A DNA stretch of 64,000 nt from NCBI GenBank assembly GCA_023974075.1, contig CM043797.1, forward strand, positions 33,371,023 through 33,435,022. Direction: 5' to 3'. The notes beneath the pieces were generated by a model. It was not told the DNA's origin. It worked only from the letters and a program-made list of their open reading frames with translations, and searched no databases. Each line of letters begins with the position of its first letter. Position 1 is the stretch's first letter. Position numbers and translations under genes: made by a program. Shown one piece after another: positions 20,339 through 53,540 of the stretch. Origin of the DNA: Chaenocephalus aceratus (Eukaryota > Chordata > Actinopteri > Perciformes > Channichthyidae).

Positions 20339-22969
20339 TTATTTTGTCACATTTCCCTATACAAAAGCCCTTTTTCAAAAGCTATTACTTCATACATTGC
20401 AGGAATGACAATAATAATAATACATTGGTTAATTGTAAAAATTATACACATTTATATATATATATATATTTATATATATTTGTTATCCAAAATACATTGC
20501 ATATACGAAGTAGCACAGTTCCCTTTTCATTGATGATGCTTGTGAAACATGGAGGTTAAGGGTACATCAGAACCATTTCTTTATGCTACAAATTACAATT
20601 TCCCTTTTTTTTTTTTTTTTAAAGCTATAAACTTTCAGAAACTGGGTGTGGATAGTAACACTATTTGTATTGTTTTGCATAAAAATACCTGAATTAGTTA
20701 AATGAAAAGCTATTAATTCCAGGGCTATTTGGCTTAAGAAGTGATTCAAAATGGTGCATCCATCATAATCACGTAGAATAGAGAAGTTCCAGGCTGATTA
20801 TGATTCAAGCAGGCATTTGTGGTTTTGGGAATACACGAAAATATCTTGTGCACATAAAGATACTTATGTTACAACCACATTTCAGAAATAATAACAGTAA
20901 CAAGAAAACAAAAATGATACAATGTATTGCCCAAATGTACAGATATAAAACGTTTAACATGCTGAACAAACTACTTAGCAGAAATGGACTTAAAAGGTTT
21001 GCATTTTTGACCGAGGTCAACTCGTATTAATTCTCTTGACTTTTTATACTGTGTCACATATGAAAATAACTCTGCATAATTTATACAGTAAGTTGCTTTA
21101 ATGCCTAGTTGACTGATGCTTATAAAATAATAAAAAATAGGTCTGACAAACGCACAGCGTTTGCGAATCTGAGGATTTCTTTGTTTCATCTCGTCATACT
21201 TTTTGGTTTTTGTTCTTAAACTACTCAGTCCCAAGTAATTTATTTTCAAGTGTCCATATTCAGTAACTCTGAAGGAATACTTTGGCTATTAACAGCTTTG
21301 AACACCTGAAGATGGATATGTATTTAGACATGATACTTTTACATGATGATGAAATCCTGACTTGAGATTCATGTGCATTTTGCTGGGCTTCAGATCAGTG
21401 AGAAACTAACATTCAAACACACATGCTGCTCTCAAACTAGGATCCAGCCCTGGTAAAATGCAACCTAAACTGTCTGCTAACATTACATAACGCTAGGCCA
21501 CTCCTCTGAGCTGACATATGGAGGAAGGAGACACTGTGGCAGCCGTTATTGACAGAGTGCACTTCAAAATCAAAAATTGTCAGATTTCTGGTGAGACACG
21601 GATATAGATCATTATGAAACGTACTATTCATTAAAAGATTGAATGTTGTATTGTGTATAATGAATATATAGTATAAAACAGCAGTTAAGGCACTGTGAGG
21701 ATAAAGTCTCTTATTATGCCATGTACTAAAGCTGGATTCACCGTAAGACACTTGGGATAAAAAAAACATACAGACTTGTTGTTTAGACAACATCTCCAAA
21801 AAAAGGCACTTTCATGTTTTGGATACAGAAATGTACAGCAAACATGGTGTTTAAAATTAAGGACTTTTTCATTAGACAGAATGAAAACATCTGACAAATT
21901 TTGATTTTGCTACAGGCGATCCCTTTCACGTGTGTTTCACAAACCAGAAAACATTCACATTAATACTGACATGGTCGAGCAACAGAACATCTGGAAATGG
22001 CATGGCTGAAGGGTTAACAGCATGGCAAACATTTAAAAGCCTAGTGTGTGGCCCCCTGAAAACATCTGACCTGGGTTGAATTATTGTTGCAAATTACTTC
22101 AATTAAATCTTGACTCAGCTTCCGCAGCACACTTGAGTCAACTGCACTCATCGCCCATTTTGAACTCTGCACACAACACACAGAAAGATTTTAAAGTAAG
22201 TGAGTTCACCCAGGTCAGCAAAACATACAGCGCTTCCTTCTCTGGCGTTTAACTCTTCTCTAGCCTTCCAGTTTGGAGGATAAATAAATTTGTGAATGGC
22301 ATATTCCAGTTGCCAAATTTCATTCAGTGCTGAGAAAAGTCCATCTCTTTGAGAGCTCCTCCTTGTCCAGCGAATTCCAGAAGACTCTCCACACACACAT
22401 AAAACGATACAGATGGACAGGCGAGCAGACGGAGACAGTGGAAACAGAAGATGTGGTGGGAACAAGAAACCCCAACAAGGCCGTAGACAGGCAGAAAAGG
22501 CAGATGCTTAAAGCGTAACGTGCATAATGTACTGAGGAGGATGTAGATTGAGACCCATAAATAAAAGGCCCATGTCTGGTGCTGTAGCTTGGCGAGGAGG
22601 GAGACAGGCTCGAGTTGTTCTCCTGTCCTGCTTTGGCTCTGGGGAGGTTTTTTTAAAAGGTAAAAGCTTTATGAAAGAGAAAGAAACTTAGACGCACATC
22701 CAAAAAGCATAAACAAACAGTTGCTAGTCCGGTAAGTGTAAGTAGTATTCCATTTTGGACCATAGCATCCAGTTGTTTATATTTTCTTACAAATATAAAA
22801 AAAAAAAAACTCTCCATCAATTTTCATCATCCTTCATTTAGGAGCATCACTTCTTCAGAGGACAGACGCCTCGATCAAGTCAGTCTTCATTGGTTCTGCG
22901 TCATTTGGGAGTGCAGGTCAGCAATTGTGGACTTTATTTTGAAAGGATTGGATGGTCAGAGTGGAAGGT
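20339..22969 (-). other. fli1: Downstream region and possible long 3' UTR of fli1
   Basis: AT-rich DNA directly after the fli1 stop. Minus-strand AATAAA signals occur close to the stop (22,938-22,933) and far away (about 20,344-20,339). FLI1 transcripts in other vertebrates have long 3' UTRs, so the distal site is possible. A TA microsatellite is at about 20,453-20,481 and a T tract at about 20,605-20,620. None of the small frames here resembles a protein. Confidence 0.35.
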
Positions 22970-43883
<20,914 letters not shown>

Positions 43884-46800
43884 TTTGCGCAATTTTCAGC
43901 GGACTCCGACAATATCCCAAACATGACACGCTCCTGGATTAATTCCAGCCCCCGGTATGTGGCAGAGAGAAAGAGACACTTTTACCGGATTGAGTTTTTT
44001 CTTTCCTCTAAATTTGGGAAGTGAAGTCACCCCTGTTGAGAAGGTTGAGAAGGAAGCTGTGTGTCACCGAAAGCCCTGCCTTCAAAAAAGCAGGATACTG
44101 TCCCAGAGATAAGCAGGGAAAACAATTGAGTGTTCGCTCCGCTGTTATGTTTTCTGCTCGGAAATATTTACAGGATGACTGCCTGCGTTGTGCATAGCCA
44201 TTGCTGTTGTAGCCTGCTGTAGAATAGGCTTGTGTGTTTTGCTTTCCCAGTAGTGTCACAGATGGTGGAAGGGTTTACTATTTTGTCCGAGTTATGAAAT
44301 ATTTCTGCACACATTTAACTGAGGTTTTGGGGAATGACTTTTTACTGTCCCACTCTTAAGTTATGTGATTCCATGTTTTAGAGCCCTTTTGGTTCCCGCC
44401 TACACATCAGACTTACATCTGGCCATGCCTCCATCCCTCTTTAAATCAGCATAGGCTCAATGTTACCCTATATTTCATAGTGAAAGTCATACATTAAAAT
44501 AAAGTTTATCTTTCATTGTGGACAGATGTTTCTCTCCTTCTGCTGATGGAGCTCTAAATCAAAACAGGAGACAAACCTGAACACCTATGAACGGACTTGT
44601 AGCAACCTTGTCTTTTTTTGTTACAGCTCTCTGTGAAGTTTTCCTGAGACACCATAATAAAACCAAGCATTCAGCTCCTAACCCGCACTACAGTCTGAGG
44701 GTCTGCTCTACACGTGTGCGTCTGCTGTTCAGCGCAGGAGTGAATGGATGAAATACAGCCTGCTTCCACGCAGGCGCATTTAAAAAGGGGTAAACGGGGT
44801 TTTAAATGTATTATTATTGTTGACTTTGCTATAGTTATCCAAAGGTCCCTCCCTACTCCCCTAAAAAAAATCCCCACCCCCACATAGGTATTTTCTTTCC
44901 TCTTCGTCTGCCCTATGAAATTGCCCTCATCAATTCAAGCATAATTTTGGTGCAGATGCTAGACATGGAGCCAGCTCTGAACGTGACCAAGAAATCCTCA
45001 TAGCACATTTAGCATTTAAGTGATATATTATTTACAATAAATGAAACACATACAAGAAGTATAACTCAGATTTAGAGATAAAAAGGAAATTCACTCTAAC
45101 CCAGATTGTATTTGATTTGTTTCATTGATTTTTAACAAGCTTTAGCAGATCACCAACCATTTATCCATATCAAGAACATCACATTTGATTGGGGATAACT
45201 TTACTTTGGACCAAAGTTAATGTATCTCCTTACACTGCCATTTGTTATAGCCTGATGTTTAACAATATAAACCAATTTAGTTGATATGATGAATACTTTT
45301 TGCAGTGTTAGGGTTCTGCCAAACAGAGACTCGCTGGGCTGACAGCAGGGCCGGCCAGTCTGCTCTCGACTTGGGGGTCTGTTGGGGCCGAGGGCCCCCA
45401 CCCTTGGGACCACCACATCTGGATCCTGCTAAGGGTCAAGGCTTCTCCTGCCTGAGGCCAGTTCAGACTCGGGTAATTAAGGGAGACACCTTGTTTAACT
45501 CTTCAGTGACTGCTACGGTTTCTTTTTTTTTGTTTTTCTATACATTCCTAAGTCTGCGGTCTTATACTTATTTATTTTAGGTAGGTGAGTGATAACGTGG
45601 CAAATGAAGGAGGTGCTTAAGACGTCACCCCCAATTTGTGAACTATAAAACCTCCTTTATGACCAGTAATATATTAACATCATTTTAGTTGTTTTACTTG
45701 GATGTGCGTCTTGTACACCAGGTTCCATTGATAAAAACACAAGCTCACCCTCCATTGAACTATAATCGTATATTTAATTTAGGTTTAGTAAATAATTCAA
45801 ATGCGGTGTTAGGATATCATTCTATGTATGCTCTTCAAGGAACAAAACAAACCCCCGTTTTCCATAGGAAGTCTGATGTTCTAATCAAAAACCATCAACA
45901 GCTTGCCTAACACACAATCTCTCTTTAAATACCTGCCATCCCAGTCATAGAACATTATCAGGAACAGTGGGGGTCCAGGACCTACCAAGACCATAATGAA
46001 TACAGTGGTAACAAACATTTTGGAAGGCCAATAAACAGATGCAAGTTGGTTTACACAGTGAACCACAGAACATCTGGCTTGACGCTGGAACTAGACAGCC
46101 AGACATTTCTTCCTTACACCACGAGCCAGTAGCTCCTCAGTCTCTCTGCAGGGGAACCATGAGGTGGGCGGACACTTTACAGAGATTATGTTCAGCAACC
46201 TTTCAATTGTCATCCTATAGGGACTCATATTTTCTTTAAGGGTAATTTGGTTACAGTTTTTGAGAAAGTGAGTATCAGGAGATTAATTTGTTGTACTGTG
46301 TGAAAGCAATCTGGCAAAAGGAAAATATAAAAGGGGAACATAAACTTTAAGTGGTTGCTTTAATCAGACAGTTTTTGTTAACAATGTGTTAAAAAAACTG
46401 CAGATTCAAAAACTGACAAACAAGTCAACATTCTCCTCCTCACCATTTCTAAAAAAAAAAAAAACAGTTGAAAAATTGATTATAAAATAGTATACAGATT
46501 AAGGTAGTTAATGGGTATACTATATTATTTGATCAGTCCGGATGTGGGCAATTAAGAATCCAATACTGAGTTTTGAGAGAAACATTTTTTAGCGGAGTGT
46601 ATTCCAAAGAAAAATAGTCACTGTCACATTAGCCTATAACCTTGCTCTTTATCAGACAGCATACTTGTATTCTGATTTCTGATCATTCCTTCTCTCAAGC
46701 TAAAAGACAGCCCGAGTCAAAATTACTGAGGGCAAAAAGTGGAGTAAAGCACGAACTGTCTGGCCCCTCGCTCTAGGCCATAATTAATTTGAGATTATTT

Positions 46801-47691
46801 TTATTGGAGAGTTCCAGTCTCGCCTGGCCTTAACCAAACAAAACCAAATGTTGGGCCGTGGATTCGCTTGAATGAGGAATATTCTTTAAATCTCCTATTG
46901 AGGCGTGCCACATTCTGACCAATATCTCCCTGAATGTGAGTGAGCCAGTCAGTGCAGCACTTGCACGCGAAAAATACACGCTAACCCTTGAATAAAAAAA
47001 ATAACATTATTGGATTCAGAACAAGCAGAAATGATCCGGACTGCATCTCCACAGCAAATCAAAACAGCTATGCAAGATACATTGAAAGTTAACTCTTTCC
47101 ATGGTCAAGTGAAGTCTCCGTTTGTCCTTCAAGGCCTCCTGTCTTTTTTTAAGGGAGCAGAAAGACTCATTTAATCGCGTATTTTCTCCTCAAATATTCT
47201 GTGCTATTCAACGCTCTCACAACACACCAGGAATTATTCTGGGCCCAGAAACGCGGAGCCTCTCTGCAGTGGCACAAACGCTGTGGCTGGATGAAAAGAG
47301 CCCTTATTCAAAGGGGAAATAAGTCTTCAAAACATTAACAGTCGCCCTTGGAAAAATACCTTGATTATGAAGATATTACCAAAGCAGCTCGCCTCTGCAC
47401 AATGGCTCATTATAATGGCACAACAATCCAGCAGTCACCCTCGGAAGATTATTAAAATGGATGTGAGCAAACGTCATTCGGCCAAATTAACTGACTTAGT
47501 AAATGCGAGCAAAGTGCACGTTGAACTTGACATTAATGGACTTATATACATGGTGATATATAAAACATGTAATGGTTTCAGTGCCTCAGATATGTAGCAG
47601 TTGCAGGTATTTACGGGTGTGACGCGATGCCGCGTTTTATGTGAAAACCAGATGTGCACTGTTTGCTTTATTTACATTCACAGGACGGTCG

Positions 47692-47783
<92 letters not shown>

Positions 47784-48236
47784 AGATGTATGACGTCAAA
47801 CATAATAATGATCCATAACAACAGCGATTCGTAAGACTTTAAGATGTTTTCAAATCGACAAAATCAAACGTATCTTGGCACTCCACATAGACCACAACAG
47901 AGCCACATTTCAACAAGTGGCTTCACAGCGTAAACATGCAGCCATTCTCCACTACAAGGGGAACACATAGCAAGGTGGCAACCAAATGCAACAAGCAACA
48001 AGCCTGGCACCTGCGTAAAGCTTATACACCCTTGGTAATTTTGAATGAAGAAAGTCTTTATTTGTCTCATGTAAAACCAGTGTAAAAAATGCAGTGGAAA
48101 CATTGCATTCTACTTGAAACACATCAATATAAAGAGACATATTTGAATATCAGAGCCTAAAAAACATAATAAAAAAAGAAAGGTCCCCAGTTTGTTCCTC
48201 CTACATTACCTGAGCGAAGAGATGGTGGTGTCTTAC
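43884..48236 (-). other. fli1: fli1 upstream/alternative intron and promoter region
   Basis: Contains the 5' UTR and promoter of the MDGTIK form, whose limits cannot be seen. It is also intron for a transcript starting at the 48.2-50.3 kb exons. A GA microsatellite lies at 47,694-47,786. No other gene was recognised. Confidence 0.45.
47694..47786. repeat. GA microsatellite
   Basis: About 93 bases of GA with two single-base interruptions (GAGAGGAGAG), lying ~450 bp downstream (in fli1 direction) of the alternative exon. Confidence 0.95.
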
Positions 48237-48321
48237 CTTGACGTAAGACGACGTGTCAGGGACAGTTTGAAACATGTCTATTGGACAGACAGGCCCAAGG
48301 GTGTTCAGTGTCCAATGGGTC
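48237..48321 (-). CDS. fli1: fli1 alternative exon with ERG-type N-terminus
   Basis: An 85-base exon with acceptor TTTCCTCAG ending at 48,322 and donor GTAAGA from 48,236. From the ATG at 48,275 it encodes 13 residues, MFQTVPDTSSYVK, ending on a complete codon so that it joins exon 2 in phase. The related factor ERG has an isoform starting MIQTVPDPAAHIK at exactly this place before EALSVV. The match in sequence, length, phase and position argues for a real alternative N-terminus inherited from the common FLI1/ERG ancestor. The 46 bases before the ATG would be untranslated and joined to a further upstream exon. Confidence 0.75.
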
Positions 48322-49668
48322 CTGAGGAAAGAAAAACATAATAATAACGTAATAAAATTCGATTTTACCTGATGTGTTTTAATTATATGTACATGTCGTT
48401 TAATTGTTATTTGAAATGTTGGTACACTTTTAAACGTAAAATCCCTCGCAGAAAAGTGTTTTCTCGTTGTCATCAAGAGATCAGCTACACCTGAGGTGAC
48501 AGCAAACATTCACGCAAATTACCGCAGGTTTTGTGAACTTCGACACATGGGTTACCACTTCCACCAAAATAAAGGGAAAGTCACATTTGCTTAACGTCCC
48601 CCTGTGTACGTCTGACTGCACACATCATCCTTTGATTCATTCAGGCCTCCGTTTTCTTCTAAGTGGTCAGAGGTATTAGATACGGGGAGGTTTTAACTAC
48701 CTGCTGTCCGTACATTAACAACACTAACTTATGCACTGGTAACATGGATGAATGACTCCAAGTCGCCCAATAGGAGCTGGGCAGCAAGATGAAGAAGAAG
48801 GGCCCCATCCCAACCCCCATCACGTTTTCCCCCTAAAGCTTACCACATATTGAAACACTTTTCGCTTTAATAAGTGCAGCTTACAAAGTCTAGGGTGAAA
48901 GGGCACTTGGAGGACGGTGTCTTTAGCCCTTCCCTCCCTGTGCAATTATTAGGAAAGCAGTGGCATATCCCAAATGCTTGTTATATGGACTGTGTGATAA
49001 AGCAAACCTATATGGACCTCTACATTGGCATTCAGGACTCACCACTAAAGTTAAACTTATCTTAACAAGGCCTATGGGACATCATTCTCCTGTTCAGTAG
49101 CATGTGTGCTCTGACCTGCCAGCATTATAAATATACAATCACCAACCTTTTACCGACTCTGGAGTGGAGTATAATTAGTAGTGTGGATGCAAATTACGCG
49201 CACTTGTGATCTTAAGCCAATACCTGACAGGGAAGAAATACACTAAAATAAAACGCTAACAAACACAGGGGAACTTAAACATTCCTACACACGATCAGAG
49301 GTTTAACAGTACTTAAATTCTCCCTTTTTACTGCGTAATTTCATGTTAAAGTTTTTTCATGAATTCCAGCCTCCTGATAAATAAGCCGAGACAGGAGAAG
49401 GGGGTGTAAATGAACGTGGCACGATTTAAATAATACTTGTAGAGGACCAACGTTTTTGTTTTTGTTTCTCTTCTGCTCCTGCAGGCAAACGCAGGGCTCG
49501 CCTCATAAAGTTCCCCAAATGCATCCAATTTCTACGCGGTAAAAGAGCATAGGATACGGCATCTGCAGCCAATTAGGCAGAGAGGGCTGGTGAATAACGG
49601 CGTGAACCTCGCTCCGAGACAGCCCCGTGGGCCGGGACCCCTCTAGTGTTACATTTTAAGCATCTTAC

Positions 49669-49700
49669 CTTGCTGTTATCCATCATATAAGAAAGCCAAC
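49669..49700 (-). other. fli1: Possible further fli1 first exon or upstream ORF
   Basis: Minus-strand ATG at 49,686 reads MMDNSK and is followed by a good donor, GTAAGATG (49,668). Joined to exon 2 it would stay in frame; joined to the exon at 48.2 kb it would form a short upstream reading frame. The 5' limit (49,700) is nominal. It is weak evidence on its own. Confidence 0.3.
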
Positions 49701-50092
49701 GGATTTCCAGCTAATACGAATTACATTTTTTTTTACATCGGCCTTTTGACTAAACCCCTTTGACTGAGAAGAGAGGTGAACAAAGGTGTATTTTTTTCGA
49801 TTGCAAAATGGGTATTTAACGCAGACTTTAATAAGACAAACAACTCTGATGCGATAAGACACACTAACAAACGTATTTGTAATATATGTCACAGTTTCTT
49901 TATCGGATTCATTTCTAAACATCCACCTTTTTCGGATCGATTGTGTTGCAATCTGTTTTTACAATGTGAATGCGCATCAGCAATAGTAGGCTAATAAAAC
50001 AAGTGGATTTATTGCTTCATGCACGCACACACACGCTGCAGAGTAAGTCTGAGCAGGACTTTTAGCACACAACTGTTGTTTTTCTCACTCAC

Positions 50093-50350
50093 CTGTCGTG
50101 TTTCTGTCGATCGTTTGATCTGTTTCGATCTAATCACCCCGCAGCCAATTCTAAATAATTAGTCCCGTCCAGGCAAAGCCGTTTTCCAATGATGATGACA
50201 GTTGAGTTATTTTGAAAGGGGCTGAAAAGGAGCGCCGGGTGTATGAATGGAAATGTTGCTGAGATGGGAGAGCCGCGACCAATGAGCAGCGAGAGAAAAC
50301 CTCCCCTTGCCTGCCGAGAGAGGCCACTGAACCATGAAATAAGGGAAAAG
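50093..50350 (-). other. fli1: Possible non-coding first exon of fli1
   Basis: A minus-strand donor ACAG|GTGAGTGAG (exon end 50,093) lies about 290 bp downstream of TATAAAG (50,385-50,379). A transcript starting near 50,350 would give a ~260-base non-coding exon ahead of the 48.2-kb exon. This is inferred from signals only. Confidence 0.3.
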
Positions 50351-50378
50351 CAGACAGGGAAAGAGCTTCATAAATCTG

Positions 50379-50385
50379 CTTTATA
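50379..50385 (-). promoter_or_regulatory. fli1: Candidate TATA box upstream of fli1
   Basis: TATAAAG on the minus strand, oriented toward fli1. Confidence 0.3.
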
Positions 50386-52754
50386 CAGTCTTTTAGTAGG
50401 ACAGCGTCGAAAAATGCAATAGGCATTTTTTTGTTTTGATTTGTGATCAAATGCATACACAAAACTGCTAAAATGACATGTCCGTAAACTGCTCTCTGAC
50501 AACTTTAGAGTATCATTGTCAAAACATTATTTTTCCAAACGAATTGTTTGTTTCCACCCTTCTTCGGCAAAAAACAACGAAATTAGGCACCCACTGTAGA
50601 TATTGACACATGTTTAATAATGCATCAATCATAAGTATCAAACACTTAGAAACCATTTGATTTTCACACCTCTCTGCAAAAAAAAACATTAATTAAGGCA
50701 TACGATTCATTCATTCATCTTGATTCAGTAAAATGTAATGTAATAATCAGCCATCAGCAGCATCCACTCAGGATTTTCAAGATATTCATTCATGTTCCTG
50801 TCTGTCCTCATGCTGACAGTTCCCGCAGGAATACAACCAGCAGCAGTTCCTTTGCAGTGCCTTTTCTCTTCCTGCTCAGTTGACCCCACTCAGTTCACTA
50901 ACTTCATTTCCTTCACATTGCTGCCCTCATCTTAGACCAGGGGTCCCCCAAAGGATGTGGGGCAATTCACGGCGAGGAAAGTCACCCAACCATGGCATTT
51001 TATAGCCTCATCAAGGTCTCCATATTTCACGCGGAGCAACCAAAGTGCAACCAAGAAGTCGCCTTCCTGGAGTGCATTAGAGGGCCTTTAATAATGCGAA
51101 AAATGAGTGTGAGATGTGGGATTTAAGACTTATTTCATGTGCTCATTGTAGCAAACTTCCATCATAAAAAAGGTGCAGTTTTCGTGAGGTAATGACGTGT
51201 CAAAAATTCTGGAAACGTTTTAAAGACATGACACTGCTTTATGTAAAACAATAACTTATAAAAACACTGCAATCTTAAAACGAAACATTACACTGACTAA
51301 CTTCTCTGATTTTTTACAGTGTTGGCGGTCATCTGGTAAAAAGTTCGTCTTTCATCACCGGCTAGACCGTCTGTTTGTGGCACCGCTTCCTAATGCAATG
51401 ATTAAAAACAACAACACTGATAATAATGTTCCCAGAACGAAACAATGGACGGAAATCCCAACATCCGTTTTACTGAAAAATGGCATTCATGCGCCTGCTG
51501 TGTTGCCTTCCTCAGGATACAGTAGGAGAAGTTTTCTAACACATTTGAACAGCAACTATATATTTTCAAGTAAAAAGAAAATGCATATGTTGTGGTCTGA
51601 TATTAGCTGATATTAATGGTAACATTGATACAAGGTAGAGACATGTTTATATGGGACAGCAGACAAAGTAAAGGGTCCCAATTGAACCTAAAACAACTTT
51701 TGATGAACTTCAAAACTCACTCTTAAATGTGCCATCAGCTTTGAACACGTCACTGATTCAGTTAAATCCCATTTCAGTGGATTCAAATTAGAATAAAGGG
51801 ACAGGTTGTTATCTGTAGCATTGCGAAAGAAAATAAATAGTCACATTCCATAACTGTTTGAAAAATACTGTTTTTAGAAATGAGAACCAATCCAAGCTAT
51901 ACTAGACACACTTAGTAAAAGCTATTTACTATTTGAGGTTAATCATTAGCATTTATCTAACCTTAAATGGCAAAAGCAAGCATAATGGTATAGTGCTTTT
52001 TCACTTGTCAGAGGTTGCTGAATTGATCTACTGTAACCGTCTAAAGTTTCTGACACTGTCCTCTTTGTCCTATGTGGCCACACTCTTTCTTGGGTTTCTT
52101 TAAGGAGCTGAAGAAAAAAATGTTATTTTTTCTTTTTCTTGCAAAGTGCCTCGGGTCCTCTGTCTGGTTGTTTCATCAAGCCTTAAACCATCCATGACTT
52201 CTTGTTTTCTGCCATGGTATTGACATTACATGTGGAATGTGGCTGGGGTGATGGTGCCTCTTGTGGACTGCTCACACAAAAGTCCTTTCAGTTTCCCTTC
52301 CCTAATTATTTAGCATACATTCGCTTTGATATTGAAAACAAAATCTCCTTATGCACTTTTATTGCAAACTTAAATCCTACTGTGCAGGGGAGACCAAACA
52401 ATCTACCATCAACAGTTTCATGTATACAGCTGAGTCCACACAGCCAGTCTTTCCTCACTTAACATTTCAGAGCTCCTTCTCCTGGGATTCTACCAAAAAC
52501 ACTTGTATTTGAGATGATGCCGGCTAAATCAGCGATTACATCTCCTCGAGTAAATGAAGCTCCTTACTCTGAACTGTAATGAGTTATTTATTTAGTTAAA
52601 GGGGCTACTGAGAGATGATCTGGAGATGGAGACTGGTCCCACTTTTTTTTTTGCTCCGTGGGGAAAGAGAAAATGACAGTGTGGCACCAGGGAAGGCAGG
52701 GCAGAGTATCACATCTTTTCTTACAAGCATCCAGGCCAGACATGGAGCAGCATA
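50386..52754. other. Intergenic DNA upstream of fli1
   Basis: AT-rich with no recognised gene or repeat. Regulatory elements may be present but cannot be identified from one sequence. Confidence 0.4.
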
Positions 52755-53540
52755 AGCTTATGTTCAAGAGAGTGGAAGTTCTTAATATTAAAATGTTTTG
52801 TTATTACAGTAGAGTTTGAGAGATGCAATCGAGAGACAGAAAAGAAGAGAATGACTCCCATAACTTTGACACATATTTTACAGGAAAGCTTCTTCTGTCA
52901 CAAGGAAAATATTTAGTTTGCCCAAATGTACAAGATATTATCCACCAACCAAAATACAAATCAAAACTCTTACCCGCTTGTCCGTTTGAAATATCTAACA
53001 CAGAGCACAAGCTCAGGGTTCTTGTTCAAAAGAGTAGAAGTTATTTATATTTCTACTGCATTACAGTTTGTAAGATTTACCCTAAAGAAAAAGGAGAGGA
53101 GGTATTCAACAACTTTGACACCTCTCTTGACACACATTGGAATGGCTCCGGTATCTTTTATCATGTGAAAAATATTTGGAAAGATTTGTGATGATATTCC
53201 CAAATGTACAAGACTTTAACCAACAACAGAATTTAAAAAACGTATCAAAACTCTCACACCGCTTGTCCGTTTCAAATATCTCTCATAAAAGAAGCTCAAA
53301 ACAGTGGAAGTTCTTTATACTTCTATTGAATTAGGGTTTAATGAAACCTAATCGAGAAAAAGAAAATATGTATCACATCAATTGAAACACCTCCCTTGAC
53401 ACAAACTTCATACGGCTTCTTTTGTCATGTGGAAAATATTTGAAATGCTATTCCCAAATTAACAACACATTACCCAAGAACAACATTCAAATAAACTTAT
53501 CGAAACTCCTAAAATCTCTGACACAGAGCGCAGACTGCAG
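52755..53540. repeat. Degenerate tandem repeat, unit about 255-280 bp
   Basis: Three decayed copies in one orientation. CCCAAATGTACAAGA occurs at 52,921 and 53,199 and a decayed form (CCCAAATTAACAAC) at 53,453. GTAGAAGTT or GTGGAAGTT, GGAAAATATTT and CGCTTGTCCGTTT recur with the same spacing. A partial unit precedes them near 52,765. The 122-codon frame across it is fortuitous. It looks like an old satellite or element-internal array. Confidence 0.75.

Noticed and set aside
52823..53191. 122-codon plus-strand frame
   Set aside because: Spans two units of the degenerate tandem repeat, without motifs or codon bias.
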